64,000 bases of DNA from positions 2,988,919 through 3,052,918 of the forward strand of contig JAAOOA010000066.1 in assembly GCA_012861695.1 (NCBI GenBank), read 5' to 3'. The position numbers and the translations under genes were made by a program. Origin of the DNA: Trematomus loennbergii (Eukaryota; Chordata; Actinopteri; Perciformes; Nototheniidae). Positions 1 through 11,739 of the stretch are shown here, one piece after another (position 1 is the stretch's first letter; every line of letters begins with the position of its first letter). The notes beneath the pieces were generated by a model. The model had not been told where the DNA came from. It worked only from the letters and a program-made list of their open reading frames with translations, and made no database searches.

Positions 1-696
<696 letters not shown>

Positions 697-1239
697 GAAA
701 GCTATGCCCGAGGTATTCCCACCGCCAACAAAGACGCAGATAATCAGACACTTCAGCAGGGATCGGTCAAGTGTTCTTAAAAAGATATGATGTGTGGCTA
801 TCTGAATCCCCACGGATGCTGTTTCACTGCACAGACTCCAACACACACATCTGATCTACTCTTAAATACAAATATCGGTGAAAGGTAAAAAGGGCATTGT
901 TTTGAGGAAATACGAGGGGGAAATATCACTGACAGACGCTCATCATCACCGTGGGAATTCAGCAGGAGAAATGGCAGATAAAACACACTGGAATGAAATG
1001 TGAACCCAACTTTTCCTTATATAAATTATTAGAGTAAAACTGCAGTCCTCAAAAATGTCAACAATATTAATACAATATAAATATTTGCAGCTGGATTTTT
1101 ATTTCAAGAACCACGTGAGCCACATCCTGACGGAATTACGAGATTAGAATGGTCAGATAAAATATAAAATGAGTTCTGCTTAAAAAATAAATAGTTGACT
1201 CAACTAGCTGTGTATCACATGGTATGAAACATCGTAATA

Positions 1240-1850
1240 AAAAAATAACATTGATAGCATAACTTCATGTTCATGTATGTTGGTTGATAGCTCGAAACAT
1301 AGACTGAAAGCCTCATTATATGTCATCATTTAAGAATTTAAAGTGAAGGCACGTGTTTTCTTAGTTGTTCTTATTAAAATAGAATGACATCGTTTATGAA
1401 GTTATTTTTGGAGTAAAACTGAACCGAATCTCCGCTGAAGTTCCTCGCAGTTGTTAAATAACGCTTTCAGTCATTGCTCGATGCTTTAAATATTCACTTT
1501 AACATTCGTTTGAAAAAGTAATACTCTAATTAGCCTACTAATAAGCCTGTATATTTTGGGGAAAAAATGTCTACGGTGTATTTTACGATATCCAATTAAA
1601 TTATTATTAAAAATAAAGAAAAACATTGATACGTTTATCTTGATGCACGTGGGTTGATAGCTCACAATTATACCAGGAAAGCCTAATTGGACTTCATCAT
1701 TTTAGATTAAGCATTTAAAGAGTCTTCTTAGTTGTGTTTATAAAAGATAGGAAATATAAAGTAAATTTTGTAAAACTGAACCGAATCTCCTTCTGAAATT
1801 CATCGCAGTGACTAAATATTTTTCTTTTAGTCAATGGTCGTTCCACTTCG
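1240..1850 (+). repeat. Diverged tandem duplication upstream of insm2-like gene
   Basis: Two diverged copies follow one another: about 1240-1490 and about 1625-1850. Shared anchors in the same order include GGTTGATAGCTC (1282 and 1652), AAAGCCT, CATCATTT, TTCTTAGTTGT and AAAACTGAACCGAATCTCC (about 1415 and 1772). The spacing of 357 to 370 bp shows small indels between copies. The block ends about 250 bp before the INSM start codon, so it may be duplicated promoter-proximal DNA or a degraded repeat. Confidence 0.75.
1739..1746 (+). promoter_or_regulatory. Possible TATA box for insm2-like gene
   Basis: TATAAAAG lies about 360 bp before the start codon, inside the second copy of the upstream duplication. 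The matching place in the first copy reads TATTAAAA. No transcript evidence is visible, so this is only a motif match. Confidence 0.2.
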
Positions 1851-1968
1851 TCCCCAATATGCCTATTAGTTTCCAAAATTGAAGAGGCTAACTCTAATTA
1901 TATTTTGTTGGACTTTTCTTGTACAAAATATATCTAAGTGTGTAGTGTTCCTCACCAGGGCAGGGATT

Positions 1969-2025
1969 CTCTCTCTCTCGTCACACCTGCCCCCCTCTCT
2001 CTCCCTCTCTCCCTCTCTCTCTGAC
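1969..2025. repeat. CT-rich tract in probable 5' UTR
   Basis: Pyrimidine tract of mixed CT and CCCTCT units ending about 80 bp before the INSM start codon. It probably lies in the promoter or 5' UTR. Confidence 0.6.
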
Positions 2026-2103
2026 ACTTCAAAGCTGTACTTGAAAGTGAGCTCGAGACAAGAGTTGTTGTTCTCTCGCGCTTGGTGGAGCATCATCGTC
2101 ATC

Positions 2104-4031
2104 ATGCCTCGAGGATTTTTGGTGAAGAGAACCCGGCGATGTTCGGGTCATACCGGTCACGAAATACCAGCAATAACCAACCTGGAACATACGGTGACAG
2201 GAACAACAATAACTCAAAAGGGATCGAACCGGAGTCAGTGAACCAGACCGACGTGTTGAACGGTGTCCTATTTGAACGGACAGACGGACGGTTCCCGGTA
2301 TCCCGCGAGGACTCCGCCGGTGTAGGAGAGGCGTGGAGCCCGCAGGTGGAGTCGGCGCTGGAGGCAGAAGCCGACCGCAGCGCGCAGTTACCCGAGACCG
2401 AGGAGCAGGTGAGCGAGGTGGACGTTCTGACTCCCGAAAGAGATTTCTCCTGCTTCTTCCCGCCTCCTCCTATACCCCCACGCGAATTGACAATAACGTC
2501 TTGCAGCCCGTTAAACCGGTCGGCACGAGGCTGCTGGAACAACACGAGGAAGGAGAGAAGCAGCCGTTTTTAACCGGTAAATGCCTCACATCACCCCGGT
2601 GTTGGAGTTACCGGAGCTGCCGTTCCTGGTGAGCTCCACTCCGACCTCCGCTTCTATCGAGAGACTCCTGGCGAGCAGCAGCCCCAAGCACCGTCCTACG
2701 GTCACCACGACAAATATGACCCGAGTATGGGGCACCTGTTCCCGCCCCTGACACTGATGAACCAGCACCAAGCAGCGAGGAAACGCGCCTTCTCGAACAG
2801 GACCAACGCTTGAACAACAACAGACACAACAAACAGTCAAACCCGCCAAAGAAACCAAAGTCAACCGGAAACTAAACTTTGAGGATGAGGTCACGACCTC
2901 GCCGGTTTTGGGTCTGCGGATCAAAAAGGAGAGCCCCGAGCTGAGGAGACAGCGCGAGAAGTCTGCTCTCAGCGGGAACAAGCCGCTTGGAGAGTTCATC
3001 TGCCAGCTCTGTAAAGAGGAGTACCTCGACCCCTTCTCCCTCGCGCAGCACAAGTGCTCCCGCATAGTGCGCGTGGAGTACCGGTGTCCGGAGTGCGACA
3101 AAGTCTTCAGCTGCCCCGCAAACCTGGCGTCCCACCGCCGCTGGCACAAACCTCGCCCGGTGAACAACCAGGGAGGAGAGACTCAAACAAACAAGAGTCA
3201 GCCGTTAAAGGAGACACGAGGGCTCATTCAGCACGAGCGGCAGCCGGTTGACATGGAGGGCAAAGAGAACGAGCTGCTGCGCATTAACCAGCACCACGGA
3301 GCACCGGACAGCTCCCGCATGAGGCGCGAGCCCTCCCTGTTGATGCTCCATGGCCGGTCCCGAAACAGCCCGACACCGACAGTCTTGCTCCTCCTCACTA
3401 TGAGCACTCTCTTCATTACCGGAACCCGGTGGAAAGTTGTTTGGAGGTGAGAGCGGCAGACAGCCCACCCTCGAGCCTGTTTCTATTGAACGGTAATCCG
3501 GAAGAGAGCGTGGACCTGTCGCAGCAGCAGCGGCCGTCCTTCCCGCTTCCCGCTTTACCGTTCGTGCAGTCCCTAACGGAAGAGGAGGTTTACGACTGCA
3601 GGTATTGCGGGAAGAAATTCCGCAGACAAGCTTACCTGAAGAAACACCTTGCCGCGCACGAGATGACAGCACGAGCGTCACCGCCTCCACCACCTTATAA
3701 CCAGGCGCGCGAGACCAGCGGCCAGGTGTTTCTGTGTCACCTGTGCGGCGCGCGCTTCCCGTCGGGTGAAATCAGGGACAAGCACCGTATGTGGCACGCG
3801 ATGAGGGATGAGTTACTGGCGGGAACTTTGGGAGGAGGACTCAGACATGAAGTATTCCACGCGCAAGGAGACGAGAGCGGCACCGGAGAGAGCGAGCAGC
3901 AGCAGATCTTCACGTGCAAGCAATGTCCGTCAACTTTCTTCAGCTCCCCGGGTCTCGCGAGACACATCAATAAGTCTCACCCGACCGAGAACCGGCAGGT
4001 GATGCTGCTGCAGATGACCGTGCGACCATAA
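2104..4031 (+). CDS. insm2: INSM2-like SNAG/C2H2 zinc-finger repressor, frame broken as assembled
   Basis: Nuclear transcription repressor of the insulinoma-associated family, which acts in neuroendocrine and neuronal differentiation. The start is fixed by the SNAG repression motif MPRGFLVKR at 2104. A nuclear basic stretch and the motif [13 protein letters not shown] (about 2878-2916) precede five zinc fingers: 3001-3057 (CCHC form), 3079-3147, 3591-3659, 3729-3797 and 3909-3980. The C-terminus ends [12 protein letters not shown] and stops at 4029-4031. Fingers 4 and 5 ([33 protein letters not shown]) and the segment GKEN resemble INSM2 more than INSM1, but INSM1 is possible. The gene is intronless, as in other vertebrates. 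The 1,928-bp span is not a multiple of three: protein-like sequence changes frame near 2130-2146, 2460-2570, 2575-2583, 2690-2702, 2803-2820 and 3290-3362. All fingers are intact. Five of six changes fit a one-base loss, so assembly error is a real alternative to decay. Confidence 0.85.
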
Positions 4032-6780
4032 TACGCTGTAAAAGACTCTGATTGGTGAAAAACATTCCTTCATTGATAGTCATAAGGGAGACTCTATGGA
4101 ATTTGACTTTTAGTTATATCCATTCACATTAAAGAAATGATTAATTTAAGCTTATTGTAAAGCAAAGTTTATTTTTGTTGTGGTCAAAAAGCAAAATGTG
4201 TATCAGTGTGCGACAGGAAGTGGAGTCACTGTTTCTGTTTAAAGGTCAGTAATCATCTTGACTTTGTTTCAAAAAGGCCCATTTAGAATATAGTGATACT
4301 AGAATAATGAACCCATTCAAAAGCAAACGGAAACAAAACGTTGTTGCTGAAACTACACAACTATACGCGATGCTCTCAGCTCAACTGACACTGCCCATGG
4401 TGCTGAAACTAAGTAAAGATCTACAGAAACTTGGAAAAATGTTCCACAACCACTGATGTCATGTACTAAAAAACACCTAATGTAATCTTCAACAGGATGA
4501 TCAGTCTATACTACAAGCAGTATTGTAATATGAAAATAATAAATACAACTTTAACAATGGGACATTATCATTCAGGTGGCAGATCTAAAATAATGAAATA
4601 AACTAACAGCAAGATTATTATTACTGATGCAATTTACAGTGAGCTATACACTGAAGCCTGACACATTAAATGAAATATCAATAATTGTCTCTATAATAAT
4701 TCTCATAGACAATATTGTTTCTTATCCGTATTGGCACAGAGGAAGCCATCTCTCCAGCTTCTCCTACATGCCCAGCACTCTGTAAATGATTTGACATGCA
4801 ATCACAGAAGCAGCTGTTAGACTGGAGAGTGGGGACAGAGGGAAGTTTGACAGAAAAGGCCATTTTGATTATAACTAATTAGAGCAAGACGGGGTCATTT
4901 TACATGGAATATACTGAAGCAGATAGACAGGCTAACGTGGCAGACATCCCAACACATTCCTGTGGCAAAGTAATCAGATTATATTGAAGCTGCGTTATAA
5001 CTGGAGACAGAATCAATGTCCTAACTCTGTTACAAAGACTATTTCATGTACAGTGAACAATACAAAAGAAGATTGACTGTAATATGCCTTTTATAGTAAA
5101 TGTGCCAGTACGTTTCTCAGCTAAAAAATATTTCATACAAAAAAGGAACATTTAATGCTAATAGTTTAAAAAAAGTATTTCATCTTTATTGATTATATAT
5201 AACTGTTGACATATTTCCTTCATGATGCTAAAGTGTATTTGTGATTCTATGAAGCTTTTACTATTTTGACATGTTTCATGTGAATTTTAATTGAAATGAT
5301 TGTCAATAAATGGTGAGACAGTATGATCAATGGACTGATTCATATACTTTTGAAGCTGTATACACACACGATAAATGAATGGGTCTGGCAGGCAAGTGGT
5401 ACGAATCATTTATTGTCAAATCCCATCATCGCACATCCACGCTCTCTGTCTGTGTCCAAAAGAGACGTTACAGGTTTACATAGTACAGGTGTGACATGGA
5501 GTGAGTGTGTGTGTGTGTGTTTGAGCGTAATACAGCTGTTACATGATCAACACATGCAGGAAGTGCTGAGCTGGTGTCATGCAGTATGTACAGTCAGTGC
5601 ACATGCACTCTGGACAACAGGCCACAGAGCTTTCCGAATGTTATATATATAAAGGAAAAAAATGTAATCTGAATTTTGTACCCCTTATTTAGACAAGCAA
5701 AGTTTGGTTTAGGGTCGCGTTGAAATTTTTTTTAATTCTGAGATTATTCACAATTCCAAAAAGTACAAATGTGTTTGTTTTTTTAAATCTTCAATTCTTC
5801 TCAGAAATACTTTTCACATGTGGCCTTAATCCTTTATCTGTAGACTTTCAGAGTCAAAATCCTCCAGATAAACAGTCCAGGAAAGTTTCTATGAATAGTT
5901 TGTAATGATGAAAGGTTAATAATTTGTTTTAATACATTTTGGTTGCTGCTAATTACGTTTAGAGTAAGCAAATCATTTCGAGGTCATTATAAAACACTAT
6001 AATCCTCCGTATTATTTACAATCTGTAAAACTAATTGGAAATGTCCCATCTTCTCCATGGGATTTTGAAAGCAGCACCATAACTCATAATCAAGCACAGG
6101 TATGTTTAATCCAAAGGGAGTGTGAGGCTCAGCGTGTCCAATCAGGATGGAGTGAGAGGTACAGCATGAACAGATCAGAGTGACCACCAATCAATGGTGC
6201 TCCAACCGCAGCAATAATTATTATTATTGTAACAGCAATAATTTAAAGCGCCAACTCAGAGTTCAGCAGAATTCAAATATTCACGAATAAAGTTATATTC
6301 ACCACACACAGAGGTGCAAAAAGTGTAACAATCCCTTTCATTTCTACAGAGAATCTATGGCTGAAATAAAAACAGTAACATCAAATAAACTTGAGTTTAA
6401 ATACAGAAGAAGCCATCATGTAAAATAAATGGAGGAACAGCAGCTAAAGAAAAACCTTAAACAATGTTAGACAATTCGGTTTTTAGTAGAGCTAACTGAC
6501 GGAGTGCTGAAATAAGGATGTTAAAAACATAAGTGGTAGTGTTACTTTTTATAGATTGTGATTACATACGGGTCCCCTTCGTCAAGAATGGAGCAGGGGG
6601 ATGAGTCTCAATATAAGAGTGGAGTTATAAAAAGAAAATAACATAAGAATTCATATCTAAATTATGATAAGTATCTTTGCTTTCCCCCCTTTGGCTGTAC
6701 ACTATCTCTCCTTTGTACACACTGTTTCCACCTTTAAACCACTAAGGTGGTGAAGTTATCTTTTCAATAACAAAACCTGC
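4032..6780. other. 3' flank of the insm2-like gene, no further gene seen
   Basis: AT-rich unique-looking DNA. AATAAA at 4537-4542 is a possible poly(A) signal for the upstream gene. About 4700-4870 is a less AT-rich block with an open frame on the minus strand but no recognisable protein; it could be a conserved noncoding element. About 5720-5840 is a fragment related to the inverted-repeat element at 6790-7119. Confidence 0.4.
4537..4542 (+). terminator. Candidate poly(A) signal of insm2-like gene
   Basis: AATAAA about 505 bp after the stop codon. A second AATAAA-like site (GAAATAAAC) follows near 4597. The choice between them cannot be made from sequence alone. Confidence 0.3.
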
Positions 6781-6789
6781 CACAAAGCA

Positions 6790-7119
6790 CAGAAGAGGAT
6801 TAGAGCCACATGAGGGAAATGTTTTGAGATCGGACCAAAAGTAATTTTTTTTAATATATAGTTTTGACTTTTTCAAAGAATTCTTAAATTAATCTCAGAA
6901 TTCTGACATTTTCTCAGAATTCTAAATGTACTCTCAGAATTCAGATTTTTCATAGAATTCAATACATTTTCTCAGAATTCAGATTTTGTTTCTGAATTTG
7001 ATCTCAGAATTCTGAATTGAATCTCAATATTTTCATTTTCAAGTCAGAACAAAAGAAAATAAATCCCTTTAGGTCCAATCGCACATTTTTTTTCACATGT
7101 GGCACTAATCCTCTTCCGT
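6790..7119. mobile_element. MITE with GAGGATTAG-type inverted ends, copy 1
   Basis: The ends are inverted copies: AGAAGAGGATTAG at about 6791 and CTAATCCTCTTCCGT at 7105-7119, each followed inward by a (G)CCACATG match. The interior is AT-rich with repeated TCAGAATTC segments. Related sequence occurs at 52290-52492, 41320-41600 and 5720-5840, which supports a dispersed nonautonomous DNA transposon. Confidence 0.75.
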
Positions 7120-8033
7120 ACATTATATACTCAATGAAAAACGAGGACAATGATGGCCTAACACTTCCCCAATGTGGCAACATTGAAGTAAAGAAGAGTC
7201 CGTGACCTGAAATTAAATTGCCTTGCAAATCTAAAAAAGAAATGAAATCTTGTAGTGTCTATCCATTTTAAGCAGATACCTGGTCTGAGGTCTTTGGCAG
7301 CTATTCTCAGTATATACACCCACTGTACACATCCCATTAGATGTTCATATAGCTACTATATATATATCTATACCCATACATATATAGATATACAGAATAT
7401 AGGAACAAAATAATAGCTGTGGTTCCATTGCATCAGATGACAAAGTGACAAATAAAATACAGCAATGTTCTTGTTCGGGTCCAAACACATTTCAAGACAA
7501 AAATCATCAGTGCTTGTCCACATTTTACAGCATAAGCAAAACAAAACTAAATGGAAGTGCTGCCTCTTGTGTTCTATTTTGACAAATAATTCAACTATTT
7601 AACACTGATTCTCTTCACTTTTTGGCTTTAAAGCATCCACACAAAACATCTTTCTTTCATTGTAAGCAAATGAATGAGTTTCTATATACAATTCATACTA
7701 ATAGAAACCCACTCAAGCCTAAAGCTGTGCTGAGAACAAAAATATACTTTTATCTTGCTTCCTCCATGCAACACTACAGATGCACGCGTTCTGATCTTTT
7801 TTTTATTTTATATCAAAACTCGTGGTTCTGTCTGCGCACACATGGACTGACTATAGTACAAATATACAGATAGCAACTTCTGCTTTTATTCCTCTGCTCT
7901 AACCCTTTTCTAAAATGGCACAGATTGTTATAAACTAATACTGCACTTGTTTCTACTGTGGCAAAGGTCAGCATGCTGGAGCAACTGCGAGGATATAATC
8001 AGCCATTTTCAAAAGAAAGTTACAGTGAGGGCT
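7120..8033 (-). other. Probable 3' UTR and downstream flank of ralgapa1
   Basis: AT-rich sequence just downstream (minus strand) of the probable ralgapa1 stop codon. AATAAA on the minus strand occurs at 7886-7891 and 7802-7807, roughly 145 and 230 nt after the stop, so the 3' UTR may be short. No other coding sequence is recognised. Confidence 0.4.
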
Positions 8034-8179
8034 TTAAGTCTTATTGGCCGATCCGGAGGAGCGTCGCAGCTTCATCGACATGCGGCTCTTGCTAGTCCGA
8101 GGCGACATGGGGGACGCCGAGTCGCTCCCGGCCTCCCCAAGAGCCGGACTTTCTCCCCGAAGAATCTCGAGGCAGGAGC
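8034..8179 (-). CDS. ralgapa1: ralgapa1 probable terminal exon
   Basis: The acceptor CCTTCCTCAG lies just right of 8179. The open frame begins SCLEILRGE, carries the basic, serine-rich tail SKSRMSMKLRRSSGSANKT and stops at TAA (8034-8036). This tail looks like the longer C-terminus I associate with RALGAPA1 splice forms, but from memory only. It starts with two bases of a split codon, while the last firm exon (13780) ends in phase 0. So it cannot follow that exon directly. An unseen exon of 3n+1 bases, an alternative donor or a base error is needed. Confidence 0.55.
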
Positions 8180-8301
8180 CTGAGGAAGGGGAGGAGGGAG
8201 GGATAAAGGAGGAGAGGGAGGAGGCAAATAAGAGAGTAAGATAGGAGACTATATAATACAGCAATAAAAAATGACATCACGTCCAATCATGATCTACTTA
8301 G

Positions 8302-8434
8302 GCACACAGACAGGACAGAGTGATGGACACACACAGGACAGAGTGATGGACACACACAGGACAGAGTGATGGACACACACAGGACAGAGTGATGGACACA
8401 CACAGGACAGAGTGATGGACACACACAGGACAGA
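8302..8434. repeat. 23-bp minisatellite
   Basis: About five to six near-identical units of GACACACACAGGACAGAGTG plus ATG, head to tail, about 120 bp beyond the acceptor of the probable ralgapa1 terminal exon. The first and last units are diverged. Confidence 0.95.
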
Positions 8435-8523
8435 AAGCCTAGACAAACAAGACAAACAGAAGGTGTATTTGTTTAAAAATAATAAAGGCAGCTGCAGCTG
8501 ATTCAGGACGCTGCTGCTCGCTA

Positions 8524-9127
8524 AAGGCCCTGACACACCAAGCAGTCACCAGAGAACTCGCCAACGCCGACTGTTGCGTCGCCGTGTTCTCCTGCGTCTT
8601 GGCCATGTGTCGCACTGGAACACACCGCAAAGACTTCAGCCGAGCACGTACGAACTGCGCATGCGTGAGTGGCATAACTCTCCTTACCAGCAGGCGGCGG
8701 TAGTGTGTATTTGTCATTCAAAAGAGGCAACAACCGAAGACAGAGAAGAAGAACAGACTGATATAAACAAATAGCGTGTGCGTTCCATTTTCACTCTCGT
8801 CCATCGAAAACATGTTTCGTGCGGTACTGGAGCTATCAGCCATTGGAGTGTTGCTTGTGGAAGACATTCTCAAGCAACCGTTTTGCTTCTCATGCACTGA
8901 TTCGCTAGCTGAACAGCCAATCAGAGTGATTTCTTTGTCCGACTGCCTGTGGCCGACGCACGGCCGATTCAACATGTTGAATCGGCCGTGCGTCGGCCAT
9001 GAAAGGCCAAATAAGGCGTGTCACGGCCGACGGTGCGGGACACACCAAATTGAGTTTGGGCGACAGGGCACGCTTTGTCGTCCGACTAACGAAAACGGGT
9101 GATTTCGGCCTGGTGTGTCAGGGCCTT
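8524..9127. mobile_element. Nonautonomous DNA transposon with 17-bp perfect inverted ends
   Basis: AAGGCCCTGACACACCA at 8524-8540 is matched exactly in inverse at 9111-9127. The 604-bp element contains a perfect 50-bp palindrome (8950-8999). Open frames inside resemble no transposase. I see no convincing target duplication. Confidence 0.85.
8950..8999. repeat. Perfect 50-bp palindrome
   Basis: The left half TGGCCGACGCACGGCCGATT plus CAACA reads exactly as the reverse complement of the right half, with the centre at AACATGTT and no spacer. It lies within the transposon at 8524-9127. Confidence 0.97.
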
Positions 9128-9504
9128 GACATTAAGGAAGTGGATCACATCACTCCTGTTCTGAGGTCTTTAAACTGGCTTCCTGTCAAATGGACTTTCA
9201 CATATTAGTGTTTTTTGTCATTATCTGAAATAAATGTATGTTTATTATCTGTATATTTTTCCCCTCTTCTTCTGCTTTGTGGTTTGTAATTGTATCTTCA
9301 ACTGTATTCCATTTGACTCTGTATGCCATGTAAGCAATAACAATGTGTAAAAGTGCAAGAAAAGAAGAAAATAAAAATCTATATTTAAATTTTAATATAC
9401 TAGATAGCATTTAATATATATAATATACAGCTCTGCCAATACTAAAACAATCTATTTCACTGTACAGAGCATATGGTCTTCTGTACTTCTTGCTGTGTAC
9501 ATTT

Positions 9505-9527
9505 TGTTTGTTTGTTTGTTTGTTTAG
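9505..9527. repeat. (GTTT)n short tandem repeat
   Basis: About five to six GTTT units in a row. Confidence 0.85.
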
Positions 9528-9883
9528 TATTTCCAGTTTTGTAACCCTCTATGTTTTCATTGATTGTAAATACTTTAATAAAAGACAACAATAAATAGCA
9601 ATTTCTACTTGAGCTGTTGGCAAACTACACCTTAAAATGTAACTATAAAAACAAGGAAATGTGACTATTGGGTCTAAAGGTGATACTTCAAAACGTACAT
9701 CCTACATGAGGGAGAATACCTACAGGGTTTTCTATCTAAACGTCCATGAATCATACCATTCACAGCTAGCATGGAGCACCTTCTGCTTCAGACCCTTCCC
9801 CTTCACCCTGAGCAGGTTAACGCTGTCTACTGCTTTAGGGACCATCATACACATGACACTGTGCTCCTCTACAGGAGGGGAGG

Positions 9884-9945
9884 AGGAGAGGAGGAGCAGG
9901 AGGATGAGGAGGAGAGGAGAGGAGAGGAGAGGAGAGGAGAAAGTA
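9884..9945. repeat. GGAGA-rich tract
   Basis: GGAGA and GGAGGA pentamers and hexamers, followed by about 200 bp of purine-rich plus-strand sequence that runs into the 44-bp minisatellite. On the minus strand this forms a long polypyrimidine tract. Confidence 0.85.
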
Positions 9946-10140
9946 ACAAAAGAGAAGTGAGGAAAGAAAGTGTAGGAAAAGAAATGAGAGAAACAAGAAG
10001 TAAGGATTTGAGAGTAAAGGAAATGAAAAAAAGGCAAAAAGGGATAGGAGAGGAAAAAAAGGAAAGGAGAGAAGAGTTAAGGATTGGAGAGGAAACAAAA
10101 GGAAGAAAGAAAGGAAAGGAGGGCCAGTAAAGGCGAGGCG

Positions 10141-11229
10141 AGAAGGTGGAAGCATGGAGGATACAGGAAAGAAGGAAAGGGAGGAGAAGGTGGAAGCATG
10201 GAGGATACAGGAAAGAAGGAAAGGGAGGAGAAGGTGAAGCATGGAGGATACAGGAAAGAAGGAAAGGGAGGAGAAGGTGGAAGCATGGAGGTACAGGAAA
10301 GAAGGAAAGGGAGGAGAAGGTGGAAGCATGGAGGATACAGGAAAGAAAGGAAGGAGGAGAAGGTGGAAGCATGGAGGATACAGGAAAGAAGGAAAGGGAG
10401 GAGAAGGTGGAAGCATGGAGGATACAGGAAAGAAGGAAAGGGAGGAGAAGGTGGAAGCATGGAGGTACAGGAAAGAAGGAAAGGGAGGAGAAGGTGGAAG
10501 CATGGAGGATACAGGAAAGAAGGAAAGGGAGGAGAAGGTGGAAGCATGGAGGATACAGGAAAGAAGGAAAGGAGGAGAAGGTGGAAGCATGGAGGATACA
10601 GGAAAGAAGGAAAGGGAGGAGAAGGTGGAAGCATGGAGGGTACAGGAAAGAAGGAAAGGGAGGAGAAGGTGGAAGCATGGAGGGTACAGGAAAGAAGGAA
10701 AGGGAGGAGAAGGTGGAAGCATGGAGGGTACAGGAAAGAAGGAAAGGGAGGAGAAGGTGGAAGCATGGAGGGTACAGGAAAGAAGGAAAGGGAGGAGAAG
10801 GTGGAAGCATGGAGGATACAGGAAAGAAGGAAAGGGAGGAGAAGGTGGAAGCATGGAGGGTACAGGAAAGAAGGAAAGGGAGGAGAAGGTGGAAGCATGG
10901 AGGTACAGGAAAGAAGGAAAGGGAGGAGAAGGTGGAAGCATGGAGGGTACAGGAAAGAAGGAAAGGGAGGAGAAGGTGGAAGCATGGAGGATACAGGAAA
11001 GAAGGAAAGGGAGGAGAAGGTGGAAGCATGGAGGGTACAGGAAAGAAGGAAAGGGAGGAGAAGGTGGAAGCATGGAGGGTACAGGAAAGAAGGAAAGGGA
11101 GGAGAAGGTGGAAGCATGGAGGTACAGGAAAGAAGGAAAGGGAGGAGAAGGTGGAAGCATGGAGGGTACAGGAAAGAAGGAAAGGGAGGAGAAGGTGGAA
11201 GCATGGAGGTACAGGAAAGAAGGAAAGGG
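10141..11229 (+). repeat. 44-bp purine-rich minisatellite, about 25 units
   Basis: Head-to-tail copies of a 44-bp unit containing GGTGGAAGCATGGAGGATAC and AGGAAAGAAGGAAAGGGAGG. Units differ at the GAGGATAC / GAGGGTAC / GAGGTAC position, the last being one base shorter. The plus strand is almost pure purine. Because 44 is not a multiple of three and the unit lacks stops in all frames on both strands, open frames of 330-550 codons cross it; they are artefacts of composition, not genes. It lies in the ralgapa1 intron between 8179 and 13780. Confidence 0.97.
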
Positions 11230-11739
11230 AAATGAAACATAGAAAAGGGAAACATGTACAGACAATACAGAGAAGGAAAAAGGAAAACAATGATGAAAGA
11301 GGAAAGGGAAAGGGAGCAGTTTAGGAGAGTGAAGGAAAGAAATCAAAAAGAAAATGAATAAAAACATAGAATAAGAAATGGCCACACATGTAAAGAGACA
11401 GAATGGAAAGATGTAAACAGACAAAGCACTGTGCAACACGGTCAAACTGGTCGCTTTAAATACACTCATTCTGCCTAAACCAACCACTGAGATACCAATA
11501 GCGTGTGTGCGTGGTGTGTGTGTGGTGTGTGTGTGTGTGGTGTGTGTGTAGTGAACCAGGAAGAGGAGCGTACAACAGGTTAGAGGTTAGGTTTCAGTGC
11601 AGGTTAACAGAACAAACAGGAACACGCGTTAGTAAACAGGCAAATCAGCAGAAATGTCACGTTGTTATAAAAGGAAGTCTCATTTTCATCCTGACTGAGT
11701 CCAGGTTGGTATTAACAGGGTTTCACATGTATAACTAGC

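Noticed and set aside
2104..4031. Splitting the INSM region into several genes or adding introns
   Set aside because: INSM genes are intronless, and the frame changes lack GT-AG borders and remove no sequence.
8776..9102. 108-codon open frame
   Set aside because: It lies wholly inside the inverted-repeat transposon and crosses its palindrome; no transposase motif.
9731..9873. Exon-like frame EHSVMCMMVPKAVDSVNLLR on the minus strand after a pyrimidine tract
   Set aside because: The only good acceptor puts the sequence in a frame that stops after seven codons, and I do not recognise the protein.
10084..11324. Several 330-550 codon open frames on both strands
   Set aside because: They are translations of the 44-bp minisatellite, open in all frames because the unit has no stops.
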